From: Ruficoccus amylovorans | GTDB lineage: Bacteria > Verrucomicrobiota > Verrucomicrobiia > Opitutales > Cerasicoccaceae | NCBI RefSeq assembly: GCF_014230085.1 | Contig: NZ_JACHVB010000064.1 | Location: 1 to 64,000, forward strand | DNA length: 64,000 nt | Reading direction: 5' to 3' | Part shown: in pieces, positions 7,875 through 15,967 of the stretch | Layout of the letters: each line of letters begins with the position of its first letter | Numbering within the stretch: position 1 is the stretch's first letter | Position numbers and translations under genes: made by a program | The notes under the pieces: model-generated | What the model was told of the DNA's origin: nothing | Database searches by the model: none | What the model saw: only the letters and a program-made list of their open reading frames with translations

Positions 7875-8777
7875 ATGAGACAACCCGATAGTCAAACCTC
7901 ACCGCTCGACGGACGCCACCGGGGCCTGCTCCTGATGGTCATGTCGATCGTCTTCTTTGCTGCCAGTAACCTTGTTTTCAAGGCTGCCGGAGACATGCCC
8001 GGAGTGAGCGGTTGGACCTTGACCCTGGCGCGTGCTGTCATGGGCCTGCTCATTGTGGCCGTGTTTTTCTGGCCCCGGGGGAGATTCGAGCCGGAGCACC
8101 TGGTCAAGAACCCGTGGTTGATCCTGCGCGGGGTGCTTGGCGGTGCCAATCTCGTCCTGCTTTACGTCACCATGATTAAGCTCGGGGCCGGGCGGGCGGT
8201 CGTGCTTAATTGTACCTACCCGATTTTTGCCAGCATTCTGGCGGCTGTTTTTCTGAAGGAAAAGCTGCACGCCGTGCAGTTGGGTTGGATGGGGCTGGCC
8301 TTCTTCGGGCTGACGTTCATCACCGGCATGTGGGACAATGGCGGCCATATCGGCATCTACTACGCGCTGGGCATCCTCAGCGGAGTTATCGCGGCCGGGG
8401 TTATCGTGGTCATCCGGCATCTCTCGCGCCGTGAGCACACGGCTACGATCTTCTCGGCGCAGTGCTTTTACGCCCTGCTCGTCGTCTGCGGGCCGGTCTC
8501 GACGCACCCGACCGCCCCGGCCTGGGACGCGGTCGCTGTGCTGGTGATGGGCGGGGCGCTGGTTAGTTTGGGGCAGCTGTCCATGACGCGGGCCTACCTG
8601 TACCTGCCGGTCGCCCAGGGGGCAAGCATGCAGCTCTCGCTCCCGGTGGTGACGGCGCTGGGGGCGGTCGTCTTTCTGGGGGAACGTTTCACCTGGCTGG
8701 AGGCGCTCGGAGCCGCCATGATTATCGCAGGCTGCCTGCAAGTGGTGCGCTTCAAGTACCGCCCCAAGGCATTGTGA
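7875..8777 (+). CDS. EamA-family (DMT superfamily) transporter
   Basis: I chose ATG 7875 (300 residues); the longer frame from 7833 adds a polar stretch without family similarity. Ten hydrophobic segments form two five-helix EamA repeats, starting LLLMVMSIVFFAASNLVFK and ending with LEALGAAMIIAGCLQVV. The repeat-2 signature (VVTALGAVVFLGERFTWLE) is clear. The protein should sit in the inner membrane and move a small metabolite, often an amino acid or nucleoside. The substrate cannot be assigned. Confidence 0.85.
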   Translation: MRQPDSQTSPLDGRHRGLLLMVMSIVFFAASNLVFKAAGDMPGVSGWTLTLARAVMGLLIVAVFFWPRGRFEPEHLVKNPWLILRGVLGGANLVLLYVTMIKLGAGRAVVLNCTYPIFASILAAVFLKEKLHAVQLGWMGLAFFGLTFITGMWDNGGHIGIYYALGILSGVIAAGVIVVIRHLSRREHTATIFSAQCFYALLVVCGPVSTHPTAPAWDAVAVLVMGGALVSLGQLSMTRAYLYLPVAQGASMQLSLPVVTALGAVVFLGERFTWLEALGAAMIIAGCLQVVRFKYRPKAL

Positions 8778-8868
8778 CTGGAGTGGGGATTGGCGTCGAT
8801 CGAGTGCATGGGGCCAGTGTGTATTTATTTTATAGCGGTTTAAATGAAGTCGTAGCCGTCACAGAAGG

Positions 8869-8922
8869 CCAAATGGTTAATTGTTATTTCCTGCGTTCAG
8901 CATCCGACAATTGACCATTTGG
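8869..8922. repeat. AT-rich palindromic intergenic repeat
   Basis: CCAAATGGTTAATTGT (8869-8884) and ACAATTGACCATTTGG (8907-8922) are inverted copies with one wobble position, around a 22-nt spacer. It lies between two convergent genes. Related AATGG/TTAATTG motifs recur at 17128-17158, 18027-18147 and 41381-41500. Confidence 0.6.
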
Positions 8923-9035
8923 AGCATATTCAAATTTTGTGACTACAGTATTTTTTTGAAATGCTTTAAACTACACGCAGGCACGCTTGCTTATAGGTCA
9001 CCGGGGCAGGTTCGCGATACCCGGCGAGCGCCTGT

Positions 9036-9728
9036 TCAGTTGAGCAGGTAACGCGCCGGGGCAGGGCCATCGTCACCCGCGAAGGCGAGGTTGTCGCCGA
9101 TCCGGTTCAACCCGAGCCGCACCTCATGAAAGGCTTCACCGAGTGCCTTGAAAATCGGCTCCAGGCAGAACTCGCGGGCTAGGGTGTGGGCGCTGGCGCT
9201 GCGATAGTGGGCCAGCCCGACATTTTCGTAAAAGCCCAGCGAAGGCGCCCCGCGCCGCTGCCGCCGATGCTCGAAATGGGCGGGGAAGAGACCGGTGAGA
9301 AAGAGCAGGCGGTCGGCCAACTCGACGACGAGGAAGAACCGGTCGGTTCCGGCCGAGGCGGCAATCTCGCTCATACAGTCCCCAAGGTAGGGCACGTGCA
9401 TACGATTTTCGCTCCGATCTGGCAGGTAGTCGAGCAGAAGGGTGGCCAGATAGTCGGCCAGTTCGCGGTCATCGACGCCGCTCTGCTTCAGGCTGTGTCG
9501 CACGAGCAGGTAGAAGTAGAGGCCGGGCGATATGTTTAGCGACCGGGGCGAATCCAACACGGTTTGAAAAACAACCGCTTCGTCCAGTAGGGCGTCACGC
9601 ATCGGCGGATCGCGTAACAGCGCAATAACGGCCTCAATGGCCGCCGGCGTGGTGGCCAGTGTTTCCGCGAGAAAGGTTTCATCCTCGCGGGTCAGGCTAT
9701 GCCTGCACCTCGGTAATACGAGCCGCAT
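9036..9728 (-). CDS. conserved-looking hypothetical protein
   Basis: I chose ATG 9728 (230 residues, MRLVLPRCRH...); a longer frame reaches 9776. The protein is soluble, with no signal peptide or membrane helix, and predominantly helical. It has Arg-rich and Leu-rich segments, a Tyr-rich LYFYLLVRHSL helix and a HFEHRRQRRG patch. I recognise no domain. It has no same-strand neighbour within 100 bp. Base composition is like that of its surroundings, so it is probably a resident gene. Confidence 0.65.
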   Translation of the reverse strand: MRLVLPRCRHSLTREDETFLAETLATTPAAIEAVIALLRDPPMRDALLDEAVVFQTVLDSPRSLNISPGLYFYLLVRHSLKQSGVDDRELADYLATLLLDYLPDRSENRMHVPYLGDCMSEIAASAGTDRFFLVVELADRLLFLTGLFPAHFEHRRQRRGAPSLGFYENVGLAHYRSASAHTLAREFCLEPIFKALGEAFHEVRLGLNRIGDNLAFAGDDGPAPARYLLN

Positions 9729-9814
9729 AATGCTAGGGATTGAGCATAGCGTATGCCAGCTTTTGGTGTTTGTCAAAAGGCGCGGGGCAACTTCGGTTCG
9801 CTAGTTGGATAAAT

Positions 9815-9848
9815 AAAAAAACCGCAGTCGTTCCGGACTGCGGCTTTT
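9815..9848 (-). terminator. intrinsic terminator
   Basis: CCGCAGTC (9822-9829) pairs perfectly with GACTGCGG (9836-9843) around a six-base loop. On the minus strand the stem is followed by seven T residues, which ends the coiled-coil basic protein gene. An A-rich left side and T-rich right side make it potentially bidirectional. Confidence 0.85.
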
Positions 9849-9873
9849 TAGTGATAAAGATGATGTGGAGGCC

Positions 9874-10257
9874 TTACTTGGCTTTGTCGTAAGCGCCCTT
9901 GGCGATCTTGGCGATAACCGCATAGCTGATTTCCATATCCTTGGAAACCTTGTTCATCGAGTGCTCCTTGAGCTTCGCTTTGACTTCGTCCCGCAGTTCG
10001 GGGGTGATCTTGGTGCGCTTGCGGCGACCGCTCGGGGCGGCAGCGGCGGCGCGGCGGCGATGCAGGCGGATGCCGTACTTTTCGATCAATGCTTCGACCA
10101 GTTCTTTGGGCGTATCGAAGCCACTTTGCTTGACGACTGTTTCCAGCTTGGCGTGGGCGGCCTTCTCTTTTTTCTGCTGTTCGATCAGCTTTTTCTTCTG
10201 CTTGGCCAGGGTTTGTTCGGCCTTTTCGATACGCTTCAGTTCGTTATGAATACTCAT
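9874..10257 (-). CDS. basic coiled-coil protein, possibly DNA-binding
   Basis: I chose ATG 10257 (127 residues, MSIHNELKR...). Residues about 3-50 form a Lys/Glu-rich coiled coil. A basic Arg/Ala linker follows (HRRRAAAAAPSGRRKRTK, about 65-83), then a compact helical C-terminus (about 85-127, TPELRDEVKAKLKEHSMNKV) that could be a helix-turn-helix. The order coiled coil, basic linker, small DNA-binding domain is the layout of H-NS-like silencers, but I see no sequence match to H-NS, MvaT or Lsr2. It is a single-gene unit with its own terminator. Function is inferred from layout only. Confidence 0.6.
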   Translation of the reverse strand: MSIHNELKRIEKAEQTLAKQKKKLIEQQKKEKAAHAKLETVVKQSGFDTPKELVEALIEKYGIRLHRRRAAAAAPSGRRKRTKITPELRDEVKAKLKEHSMNKVSKDMEISYAVIAKIAKGAYDKAK

Positions 10258-10447
10258 GGTTGCACTTAGGTTAATGCTGTTAAGCGTACCTATAGCTATG
10301 TCTGATTCGTTATGAGGCAAGCATTAATTAATACTAAAACAGACTGGTAGTGCCGGATATAAGCACTTTAGTGAAGACTAGGAATTGGATTGTAAGACAC
10401 GAATCGATGCTAGGTGTAAGGGGCATTCCTCAGTTTCTGGCGGGGCT

Positions 10448-12337
10448 TTACTGGATATGCTTTGCGTTGGAATCTTCAGTTTTCAACTCTTGTAAGTTGA
10501 AAATAATACGCATGTCCTCGTCGTTTTTGGAACCGTCACTTTTACCCCCGTTCTTGTAAAAGAGCCGGATCATGGGTTCGTTATTGCGCGAGACGAAAGC
10601 CCACAGGCGGCTCAAGCCACGCTTGCGGCCGATCTCCAGCATGCGGCGCAGGAGGAGACCGCCCATACCGTGGCGGCGCTTGGTCTCGCGGACGACGAAA
10701 GCGATTTCCGCTGCCTCGCCGTCCTCGTCGAGGTAGTAGCGGCCGACCGCGTGGATGCGCTGGCGTGGCCCCTTGATCTCGAATATCCCCAGCGCAAGGT
10801 CTTTCTCCTGATCCACGCTGACCAGTTCGTGCGCCCGCTCGCGGGTCATGCTGGTGATGTTGTACCCGTAGCGCTTCTGGACGGTCTCGGGCGTATGCGA
10901 GTAGAAAAACTCCTGCAGCCGTCGCTCGTCGGAGGGGTGCAGGGGGCGCAAGACATATTCCTCGTTGGCGAGGGTGACGCGCTCGAACTCCACGCCGCCG
11001 ATCTCGCGGGTGGGGCGGGAGACGAGCTTCTGGTACGGCGGGACGTAGCACTGCTCGCGCGCGAAGCGCAACAGGTCGTCGCGGAACTTCGGGTGCGCGA
11101 TCTGAATAAGTTCCAGCGTGCGCTCGCGGATGCTTCGTCCGCGCAGGGTGGCGATGCCGTACTCGGTGATGACAAAGTGCACGTCAGCGCGGCTGCCGAC
11201 CACGCCCGCGCCGGGGCTCAGACGCGGCATAATGCGGGAGGTCTTGCCGTCCTCGGCGGTGGAGGGAAGGGCGATGATGGGCAGGCCGCCCTCGCTCAGC
11301 GCGGCCCCGCGCATGAAGTCGACCATTCCGCCGATGCCGCTGTAAAAGCGTCCGCGGATGGAGTCGGCGGCGACTTGCCCGGTCAGGTCCACCTCGACCG
11401 CGCTGTTGATCGAGACCATTTGGGAGTTGCGGGCGATGTTGGTGATGTTGTTGGTGAGCTCGGTCGGCAGAAAATGGATGTGCGGGTTGCCGTCGACGAA
11501 ATCATAGAGCGCCCGGGTGCCGATGCAAAAAGAGGAAACCGTTCGCCCACGGTTGATGGACTTGCGGCTGTTGTCGATTACCCCGGCCTGCATCAGGTGC
11601 ATGACGCCGTCACTGAACATCTCCGTGTGCACGCCGAGGTGCTTGTGCCCGTAGAGGGCGCGGCAGACCTGGTCGGGGATGTTGCCGACGCCGAGCTGGA
11701 GTGTGCTGCCATCCTCGATCAGTTGGGCAACGTAGTTGGCGATGACGCCCGCTTCGCCGTTGCCGGGGGCGGGGTGCCACTCGGGCAGGTCGGCTTCGGC
11801 CTCCAGGTAGTAGTCGATCTCGTCGCTGTGCAGAAAGCTCTCGCCCATCGTGCGCGGCATGCGCGGGTTGACCTGCGCGATCACGCAGCGGGCGCTCTGG
11901 ACGGCGGCGGAGATCACGTCCACGCTCACCCCGAGCGAGCAGAAGCCCATCTCGTCCGGCGGGGAGACCTGGATCAGCGCGACATCGAGCGGGAGAATCG
12001 CCTCCTTGAAAAGCGCGGGCACATCGCTGAGAAAACTGGGCGTGTAGTCGCTCCATCCGGCGTTGACCGACTCGCGGGTGCCGGTACTGAGGAAGAAACA
12101 GTTGACCTTGAAGGTGTCGTGGTACTTTTCCTCCGCCCAGGGCGAGCCGCCGAGGACGAAGATGTGTACCAGCTCGATATCTTTGAGCTGTTCGCGACAC
12201 TTGAGCATGGAAGCCACCAGCGCATGCGGGCAGGCGGCGGTTGAGCCGATAAAGACGCGGCTCCCGGGGCGGACCAGCTTCGGCCAGGCGCGGACATCGA
12301 GGGGCTTCATCGGTTGTGAGATTACCCCACGGGCCAT
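10448..12337 (-). CDS. acetyl-CoA hydrolase/transferase fused to a GNAT acetyltransferase domain
   Basis: The 629-residue protein has an N-terminal CoA-transferase fold (about 1-430) with the family segments GVGNIPDQVC and GVHTEMFSDGVMHL, and VHFVITEYGIATLRG near 400. A C-terminal GNAT domain follows (about 460-610; ALGIFEIKGPRQRIHAVGRYY, then RRHGMGGLLLRRML, the acetyl-CoA pyrophosphate loop). Relatives of the first domain use acetyl-CoA, 4-hydroxybutyrate or succinate as CoA acceptors. The GNAT half suggests local acetylation or CoA sensing. ATG 12337 has GGAG 11 bases upstream; ATG 12310 is an alternative. Substrates cannot be named. Confidence 0.8.
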   Translation of the reverse strand: MARGVISQPMKPLDVRAWPKLVRPGSRVFIGSTAACPHALVASMLKCREQLKDIELVHIFVLGGSPWAEEKYHDTFKVNCFFLSTGTRESVNAGWSDYTPSFLSDVPALFKEAILPLDVALIQVSPPDEMGFCSLGVSVDVISAAVQSARCVIAQVNPRMPRTMGESFLHSDEIDYYLEAEADLPEWHPAPGNGEAGVIANYVAQLIEDGSTLQLGVGNIPDQVCRALYGHKHLGVHTEMFSDGVMHLMQAGVIDNSRKSINRGRTVSSFCIGTRALYDFVDGNPHIHFLPTELTNNITNIARNSQMVSINSAVEVDLTGQVAADSIRGRFYSGIGGMVDFMRGAALSEGGLPIIALPSTAEDGKTSRIMPRLSPGAGVVGSRADVHFVITEYGIATLRGRSIRERTLELIQIAHPKFRDDLLRFAREQCYVPPYQKLVSRPTREIGGVEFERVTLANEEYVLRPLHPSDERRLQEFFYSHTPETVQKRYGYNITSMTRERAHELVSVDQEKDLALGIFEIKGPRQRIHAVGRYYLDEDGEAAEIAFVVRETKRRHGMGGLLLRRMLEIGRKRGLSRLWAFVSRNNEPMIRLFYKNGGKSDGSKNDEDMRIIFNLQELKTEDSNAKHIQ

Positions 12338-12445
12338 GTCCGGGGCAACTCCGGATTACGGCTCGGGAGTGACCGTGCGGGAGATCCTTCTCATGTGTAA
12401 CCTGTGCTGGCATTTGCCGGGCTGATGATGCACATTAGCCCGGAC

Positions 12446-13501
12446 ATGGCGGTGGACATCAAAAGCGCGTTGCAAGAGCAGGCCCGTGAGTTGGGACTGG
12501 ACGCGCTCGGCGTCGCCCCAATCGAGCCACCGCTGCGCCGTGAGTATTACCTGAAGTGGATTGCGGACGGGCGACACGGTGATATGGGCTGGATGGAGCG
12601 CAATAATGAGCGCCGCCTGCACCCGGCGAATATCCTGCCCGAGGCCCGCAGCATCATCTGCGCGGGGGTGAACTACTGGCAACCGGAGCCGCCCCGGCGC
12701 GGGCGCATTGCAAAGTACGCGCTCGGCGGCGATTACCACAAGGCGGTGCTCAAGAAGTTGAAAAGACTCTGCGACTATTTGCGTGAGAATCACGGTGGTG
12801 CGCAGCGGCCCTATGTCGATACCGGCCCGGTGCTGGAAAAGCCGATCAGCGTGCAGGCCGGGCTTGGGTGGCAGGGCAAGAGCACGATCCTGCTCAACCC
12901 GACGCACGGCACCTGGCTGTTTCTCGGGGTGATTTTTACCACGCTGGAACTGGAGCCGGACGCACCTCCTCCTGAGCGTTGCGGCACCTGCACTCGCTGT
13001 ATTGATGCCTGTCCGACGGGGGCGATTCACGCGCCCTTCCAGCTCGATGCCCGGCGCTGCATCTCTTACCTGACGATTGAGCACAAAGGGGCCATCCCGC
13101 ACGAGTTCCGCGCAGCCATCGGCGACCGCCTCTACGGCTGCGACGAGTGCCTCGACGTGTGCCCGTGGAACAAGTGGGCGCAACTGACCCGCGAAGCGAA
13201 ATTCGCCCCGCGCGCGTATCCGGATTTGCGTGAGATGCTTGGCTGGGATGAGGACACGTTCAACGAAACGCTGGCCGGGACGCCGATGCGCCGTACCGGG
13301 CTCTCGCGTTGGAAGCGCAACATCTGCGTGGTCCTCGGCAATACCGGTACCGCCGCCGACCGTCCCGCATTAGAGCGTGCCGCCGCCGATCCCGATCCGC
13401 TCGTGGCCGAGCATGCGCAATGGGCGGTGTGCAGGCTCAATTCGAGAACGGGCGCTCCGCGCCCCCATACCCCGCAGGGCCCGGCTGGACCAGTATTTTA
13501 G
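12446..13501 (+). CDS. queG: epoxyqueuosine reductase
   Basis: This cobalamin-dependent, two-[4Fe-4S]-cluster enzyme makes queuosine from epoxyqueuosine at position 34 of tRNA. Eight cluster cysteines are in place from ATG 12446 numbering: CGTCTRCIDAC (179-189), Cys205, and CDECLDVC (232-239). The conserved substrate-site segment PYVDTGPVLEKP is also present, and a HEAT-like tail follows. I chose 12446 (351 residues) because family N-termini begin just before DIKSALQEQARELG; ATG 12425 or 12428 are alternatives. The GC-rich tail after about residue 330 is Pro/Arg-rich and weakly conserved. Confidence 0.92.
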   Translation: MAVDIKSALQEQARELGLDALGVAPIEPPLRREYYLKWIADGRHGDMGWMERNNERRLHPANILPEARSIICAGVNYWQPEPPRRGRIAKYALGGDYHKAVLKKLKRLCDYLRENHGGAQRPYVDTGPVLEKPISVQAGLGWQGKSTILLNPTHGTWLFLGVIFTTLELEPDAPPPERCGTCTRCIDACPTGAIHAPFQLDARRCISYLTIEHKGAIPHEFRAAIGDRLYGCDECLDVCPWNKWAQLTREAKFAPRAYPDLREMLGWDEDTFNETLAGTPMRRTGLSRWKRNICVVLGNTGTAADRPALERAAADPDPLVAEHAQWAVCRLNSRTGAPRPHTPQGPAGPVF

Positions 13502-13511
13502 CCTGTGCTTT

Positions 13512-13677
13512 CGATGCTGCGCATCGCATCAACGTTTGTTGAAAAAGCTAAGCTTCTTCAACAAACGCTGAGCAAAGCATCCAAACTGGCTCAGCAAAAC
13601 TGAGCAGGCATGGGGTAGCCGCCTTTTTGGCGGCGATGGGGCACAGCCCCATCATTCGGATCAAACGCCGAGCGTTT
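13512..13677. repeat. block of six consecutive hairpins
   Basis: Between two convergent genes lie six inverted repeats in a row. They are CGATGC/GCATCG (13512-13526), CGTTTGTTGAA/TTCAACAAACG (13533-13567), GCTCAG/CTGAGC (13589-13605), GCCGCC/GGCGGC around TTTTT (13618-13634), GATGGGGC/GCCCCATC (13635-13653) and AAACGC/GCGTTT (13663-13677). There is no gene. The GCCGCC hairpin could end transcription, but no T-tract follows. Confidence 0.6.
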
Positions 13678-13678
13678 G

Positions 13679-14467
13679 CTAGAGGCGGGGGAGGGTGAGT
13701 CCGCCGTCCACCATGATGACCTGACCGGTGGAGTAGGGGAAGTCGCCCCGCGCGAGCGAGGAGACGGCCCGCCCGATGTCGTCGGGGAAGCCCCAGCGCG
13801 GCGTCACGCAGAGGCCGTCGGCGATGAGCTTGTCATACTTTTCCGTTACACCGGCGGTCATGTCGGTCTTGATCACGCCGGGGCGCACTTCATAGACCGG
13901 GATGCCGTACTCGCCCAGGCGCACCGCGAAGAGCTGCGTCGCCATGGACAGGCCGGCCTTGGCGATGCAGTACTCGCCCCGGTTGACGGAAATGACCGTG
14001 GCCGAGATCGAGCTGACGTTGATGATCGCGCCCTGGAAGGCGTCGTCGGCCTTCTTCTGCCCGACCATCCAACGGGCGGCAGCCTGTGTCAGGAAGTATG
14101 CGCCCTTGAGGTTCGTGCCCACGACGTAGTCGAAGCTTTCTTCGCTGGCTTCGAGGATGTCGAGGCGCTCCTTGGGGGCGACTCCGGCGTTGTTGACCAG
14201 CACGTTGAGCTTGCCGAAGCTCTCGCGCACGACCGCGAGGATGCCCTCACGACTTTCCTTCGAGCCGATGTCGCCACGGGCGTAGGCGGTGCGGGCGCCG
14301 AGGGCCTGAAGGGCCTGCAAGGTGTCGGCCACCTGCTCCTCGGGACGCATGCCGTTAATGACCAGGTCGAATCCGGCCTTGGCCAGGTGCTCGGCGCAGC
14401 CGAAGCCAATGCCGCGGCTGCCGCCTGTCACCAGTGCGACGGGTTTAGAGGATTTGTCATTTTTCAT
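13679..14467 (-). CDS. short-chain dehydrogenase/reductase, 3-ketoacyl-ACP reductase-like
   Basis: I chose ATG 14467 (262 residues); an upstream ATG at 14488 adds seven residues. Classical SDR features are intact: TGGSRGIG (14-21) for NAD(P) binding, NNAG (92-95), and the catalytic Ser153, Tyr166 and Lys170 (YCIAK). Closest resemblance is to FabG-like reductases. In this setting, next to a probable uronate pathway, it may act on a sugar acid such as 2-keto-3-deoxygluconate epimers, but that is inference. It is the last gene of the minus-strand run. Confidence 0.85.
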   Translation of the reverse strand: MKNDKSSKPVALVTGGSRGIGFGCAEHLAKAGFDLVINGMRPEEQVADTLQALQALGARTAYARGDIGSKESREGILAVVRESFGKLNVLVNNAGVAPKERLDILEASEESFDYVVGTNLKGAYFLTQAAARWMVGQKKADDAFQGAIINVSSISATVISVNRGEYCIAKAGLSMATQLFAVRLGEYGIPVYEVRPGVIKTDMTAGVTEKYDKLIADGLCVTPRWGFPDDIGRAVSSLARGDFPYSTGQVIMVDGGLTLPRL

Positions 14468-14484
14468 AGCAAATGGGTCATTGT

Positions 14485-14851
14485 TCAATGATGGGAGCGT
14501 GCTGTCTTGAGAGAGGATTCGATGATTCTCGACAGCTCAGTGACCTCGCCCAGCAGCGGGGCAACGAGTTCGCTGGCGGGCGCACCTGTCTTGTGTAGAA
14601 TACGCAGCCAGATGCGAGATTCGTTGAGTTCTTTGCGGACTATCCCCAGCTTGTGGATGAAATCGGCCTTGCTCTCTGCACCCCGGGCTTCCGCATAGTT
14701 GGGAGCCGGAGCGCAGGAGCTGTTTGCCGATATGTTTGCCCGCTTCATCGGTGGGGATATGCCGGGTCAGACGAATGACTGACACAGCAAACTCCACGAA
14801 GCGGTCCTCCAGTTGATTGGCTCGGTTCAGGGCTGGGGAAGAATCGCTCAC
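14485..14851 (-). pseudogene. frameshifted four-helix-bundle protein (23S rRNA intervening-sequence family)
   Basis: The N-terminal half is in one frame from ATG 14851 (MSDSSPALNRANQLEDRFVE, then the family's IPTDEAGKHIGKQLLRSG). The C-terminal half continues in another frame (NYAEARGAESKADFIHKLGI, then ELNESRIWLRILHKTG) down to 14485. The join is at about 14697-14712. Intact relatives have a few residues (typically TSPAP) between LLRSG and NYAEAR, so a small deletion, probably between nearby GGC repeats, shifted the frame. Related proteins are found within rRNA insertions and as free-standing genes of unknown role. Confidence 0.7.
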
Positions 14852-14902
14852 TGGAGGAGGTCAATTGACAATGAAAAATGAACGCTGGCAAATGGCCGAT
14901 CC

Positions 14903-15802
14903 TCAGTTCGCGGTCAGCTTGTTCAACTCGTCCACGAGGGCCGGGTCGGCGGGATGGCCAAGCCAGAGGATTTCGCCGGAGGGGGCGACGAGCGCGACCT
15001 GCGGGATGGAGGCCACGTTCAGCATGTCGGAAAGGGCAAAGTCCGGGGTTTCGAGCAGCCAGTTGATCTTGGTGCTGGCGATGTCGAGTTCGGTCCCGAC
15101 CTTGGCGGCGGCGGCCTGGTCTTCGAGGTTGACTCCGGCGAAGACGATACCCTTGTCCGAGTACTCGGCGGCGCGGGCCTTCAGTTCGGGCATGGCCTGC
15201 ATGCACGGGCCGCACCAGCTCGCCCAGAAGTCGATGTAAACGGCTTTGTTGCCCTTGGCCAGGTCGGCCAGCGTGACGGTCTTGCCCTCGTCGGTGACGA
15301 CGGCCAGTGCCTTGTCCATCGGGACGCTCAGGTCCTGCATGAACTTGGACTGCCAGTACTCGTTAACCCACTGTCCGCCGATACCGGCGGTGATTTCGGG
15401 CATCTGGACGAAAGCCTTGCCGATGGCGGCTTCGGCCTTGGCGGTGTCACCGGCGTCCCAAGCCTGCTTGGCGTCGGCCATGATGATGATGGCGCGGGCG
15501 GCGCGGGCGTTTTCGGAGTTTTCGCCGTCGGCCTTTTCAATCGCGGGGATGGCTTCCTTGACCTTGGCGATGTTGGCCTGGGCCTTGTCATCCATGCCGA
15601 GTTGGTAGTAGGCCATCGTCTCGATCAGCATCAGCTCGGTCTCGGAGGCTCCCTGCCCCTTGAGCTGCTGGAGCTGTTGGTCGATCATGGCCTGGCGCGG
15701 GTCGCCAGCGTCGGGGGTGGCCTGCTGGGCCACGGCAGGTTGGACAAAGGCAAAGAGCGCGGCCGCGGCGGCGCCTGCGAGAATAAGAGCGGGTGATTTC
15801 AT
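14903..15802 (-). CDS. TlpA-like periplasmic thioredoxin
   Basis: The 299-residue protein has a signal peptide (about 1-26), an Ala/Gln-rich helical N-terminal domain (about 30-160, TPR-like spacing) and a C-terminal thioredoxin fold with WASWCGPC (193-200), the redox pair being Cys197 and Cys200. It would work in the periplasm as a disulphide reductase or oxidoreductase. It lies between the broken helix-bundle gene and the Gfo/Idh gene, both on the same strand, with 165 bp separating it from the latter. The helical half is unusual and may be a partner-binding domain. Confidence 0.8.
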   Translation of the reverse strand: MKSPALILAGAAAAALFAFVQPAVAQQATPDAGDPRQAMIDQQLQQLKGQGASETELMLIETMAYYQLGMDDKAQANIAKVKEAIPAIEKADGENSENARAARAIIIMADAKQAWDAGDTAKAEAAIGKAFVQMPEITAGIGGQWVNEYWQSKFMQDLSVPMDKALAVVTDEGKTVTLADLAKGNKAVYIDFWASWCGPCMQAMPELKARAAEYSDKGIVFAGVNLEDQAAAAKVGTELDIASTKINWLLETPDFALSDMLNVASIPQVALVAPSGEILWLGHPADPALVDELNKLTAN

Positions 15803-15845
15803 AGGTTGTTCTATCCGGTGTTAATAGGTTGTTGGACGAGGATTA

Positions 15846-15875
15846 CCTTGCCCACGACGGGTGCCGTGGGCAAGG
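15846..15875. repeat. intergenic hairpin
   Basis: CCTTGCCCACG (15846-15856) and CGTGGGCAAGG (15865-15875) form an 11-bp perfect stem with an eight-base loop. It lies between the Gfo/Idh and TlpA-like genes, both on the minus strand. No clear T-tract follows in either direction, so it may partially terminate or stabilise mRNA ends. Confidence 0.5.
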
Positions 15876-15967
15876 CTTTCCTCACGTCCAATACGGGGCC
15901 GCCCGGCCTGGGGGAAGCCTGGCGCAGGCGGCGATTATGCGGTTGTTACCGGATAAAAGACAGGGAC

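Noticed and set aside
10670-12244. A 524-codon plus-strand frame.
   Set aside because: It is antisense to the CoA-hydrolase/GNAT gene and is rich in Ala/Asp/Val/Gly without any domain pattern.
14485-14851. A diversity-generating retroelement accessory (Avd-like) four-helix protein.
   Set aside because: There is no reverse transcriptase, template repeat or variable repeat nearby, so the plain rRNA-intervening-sequence family is the simpler reading.
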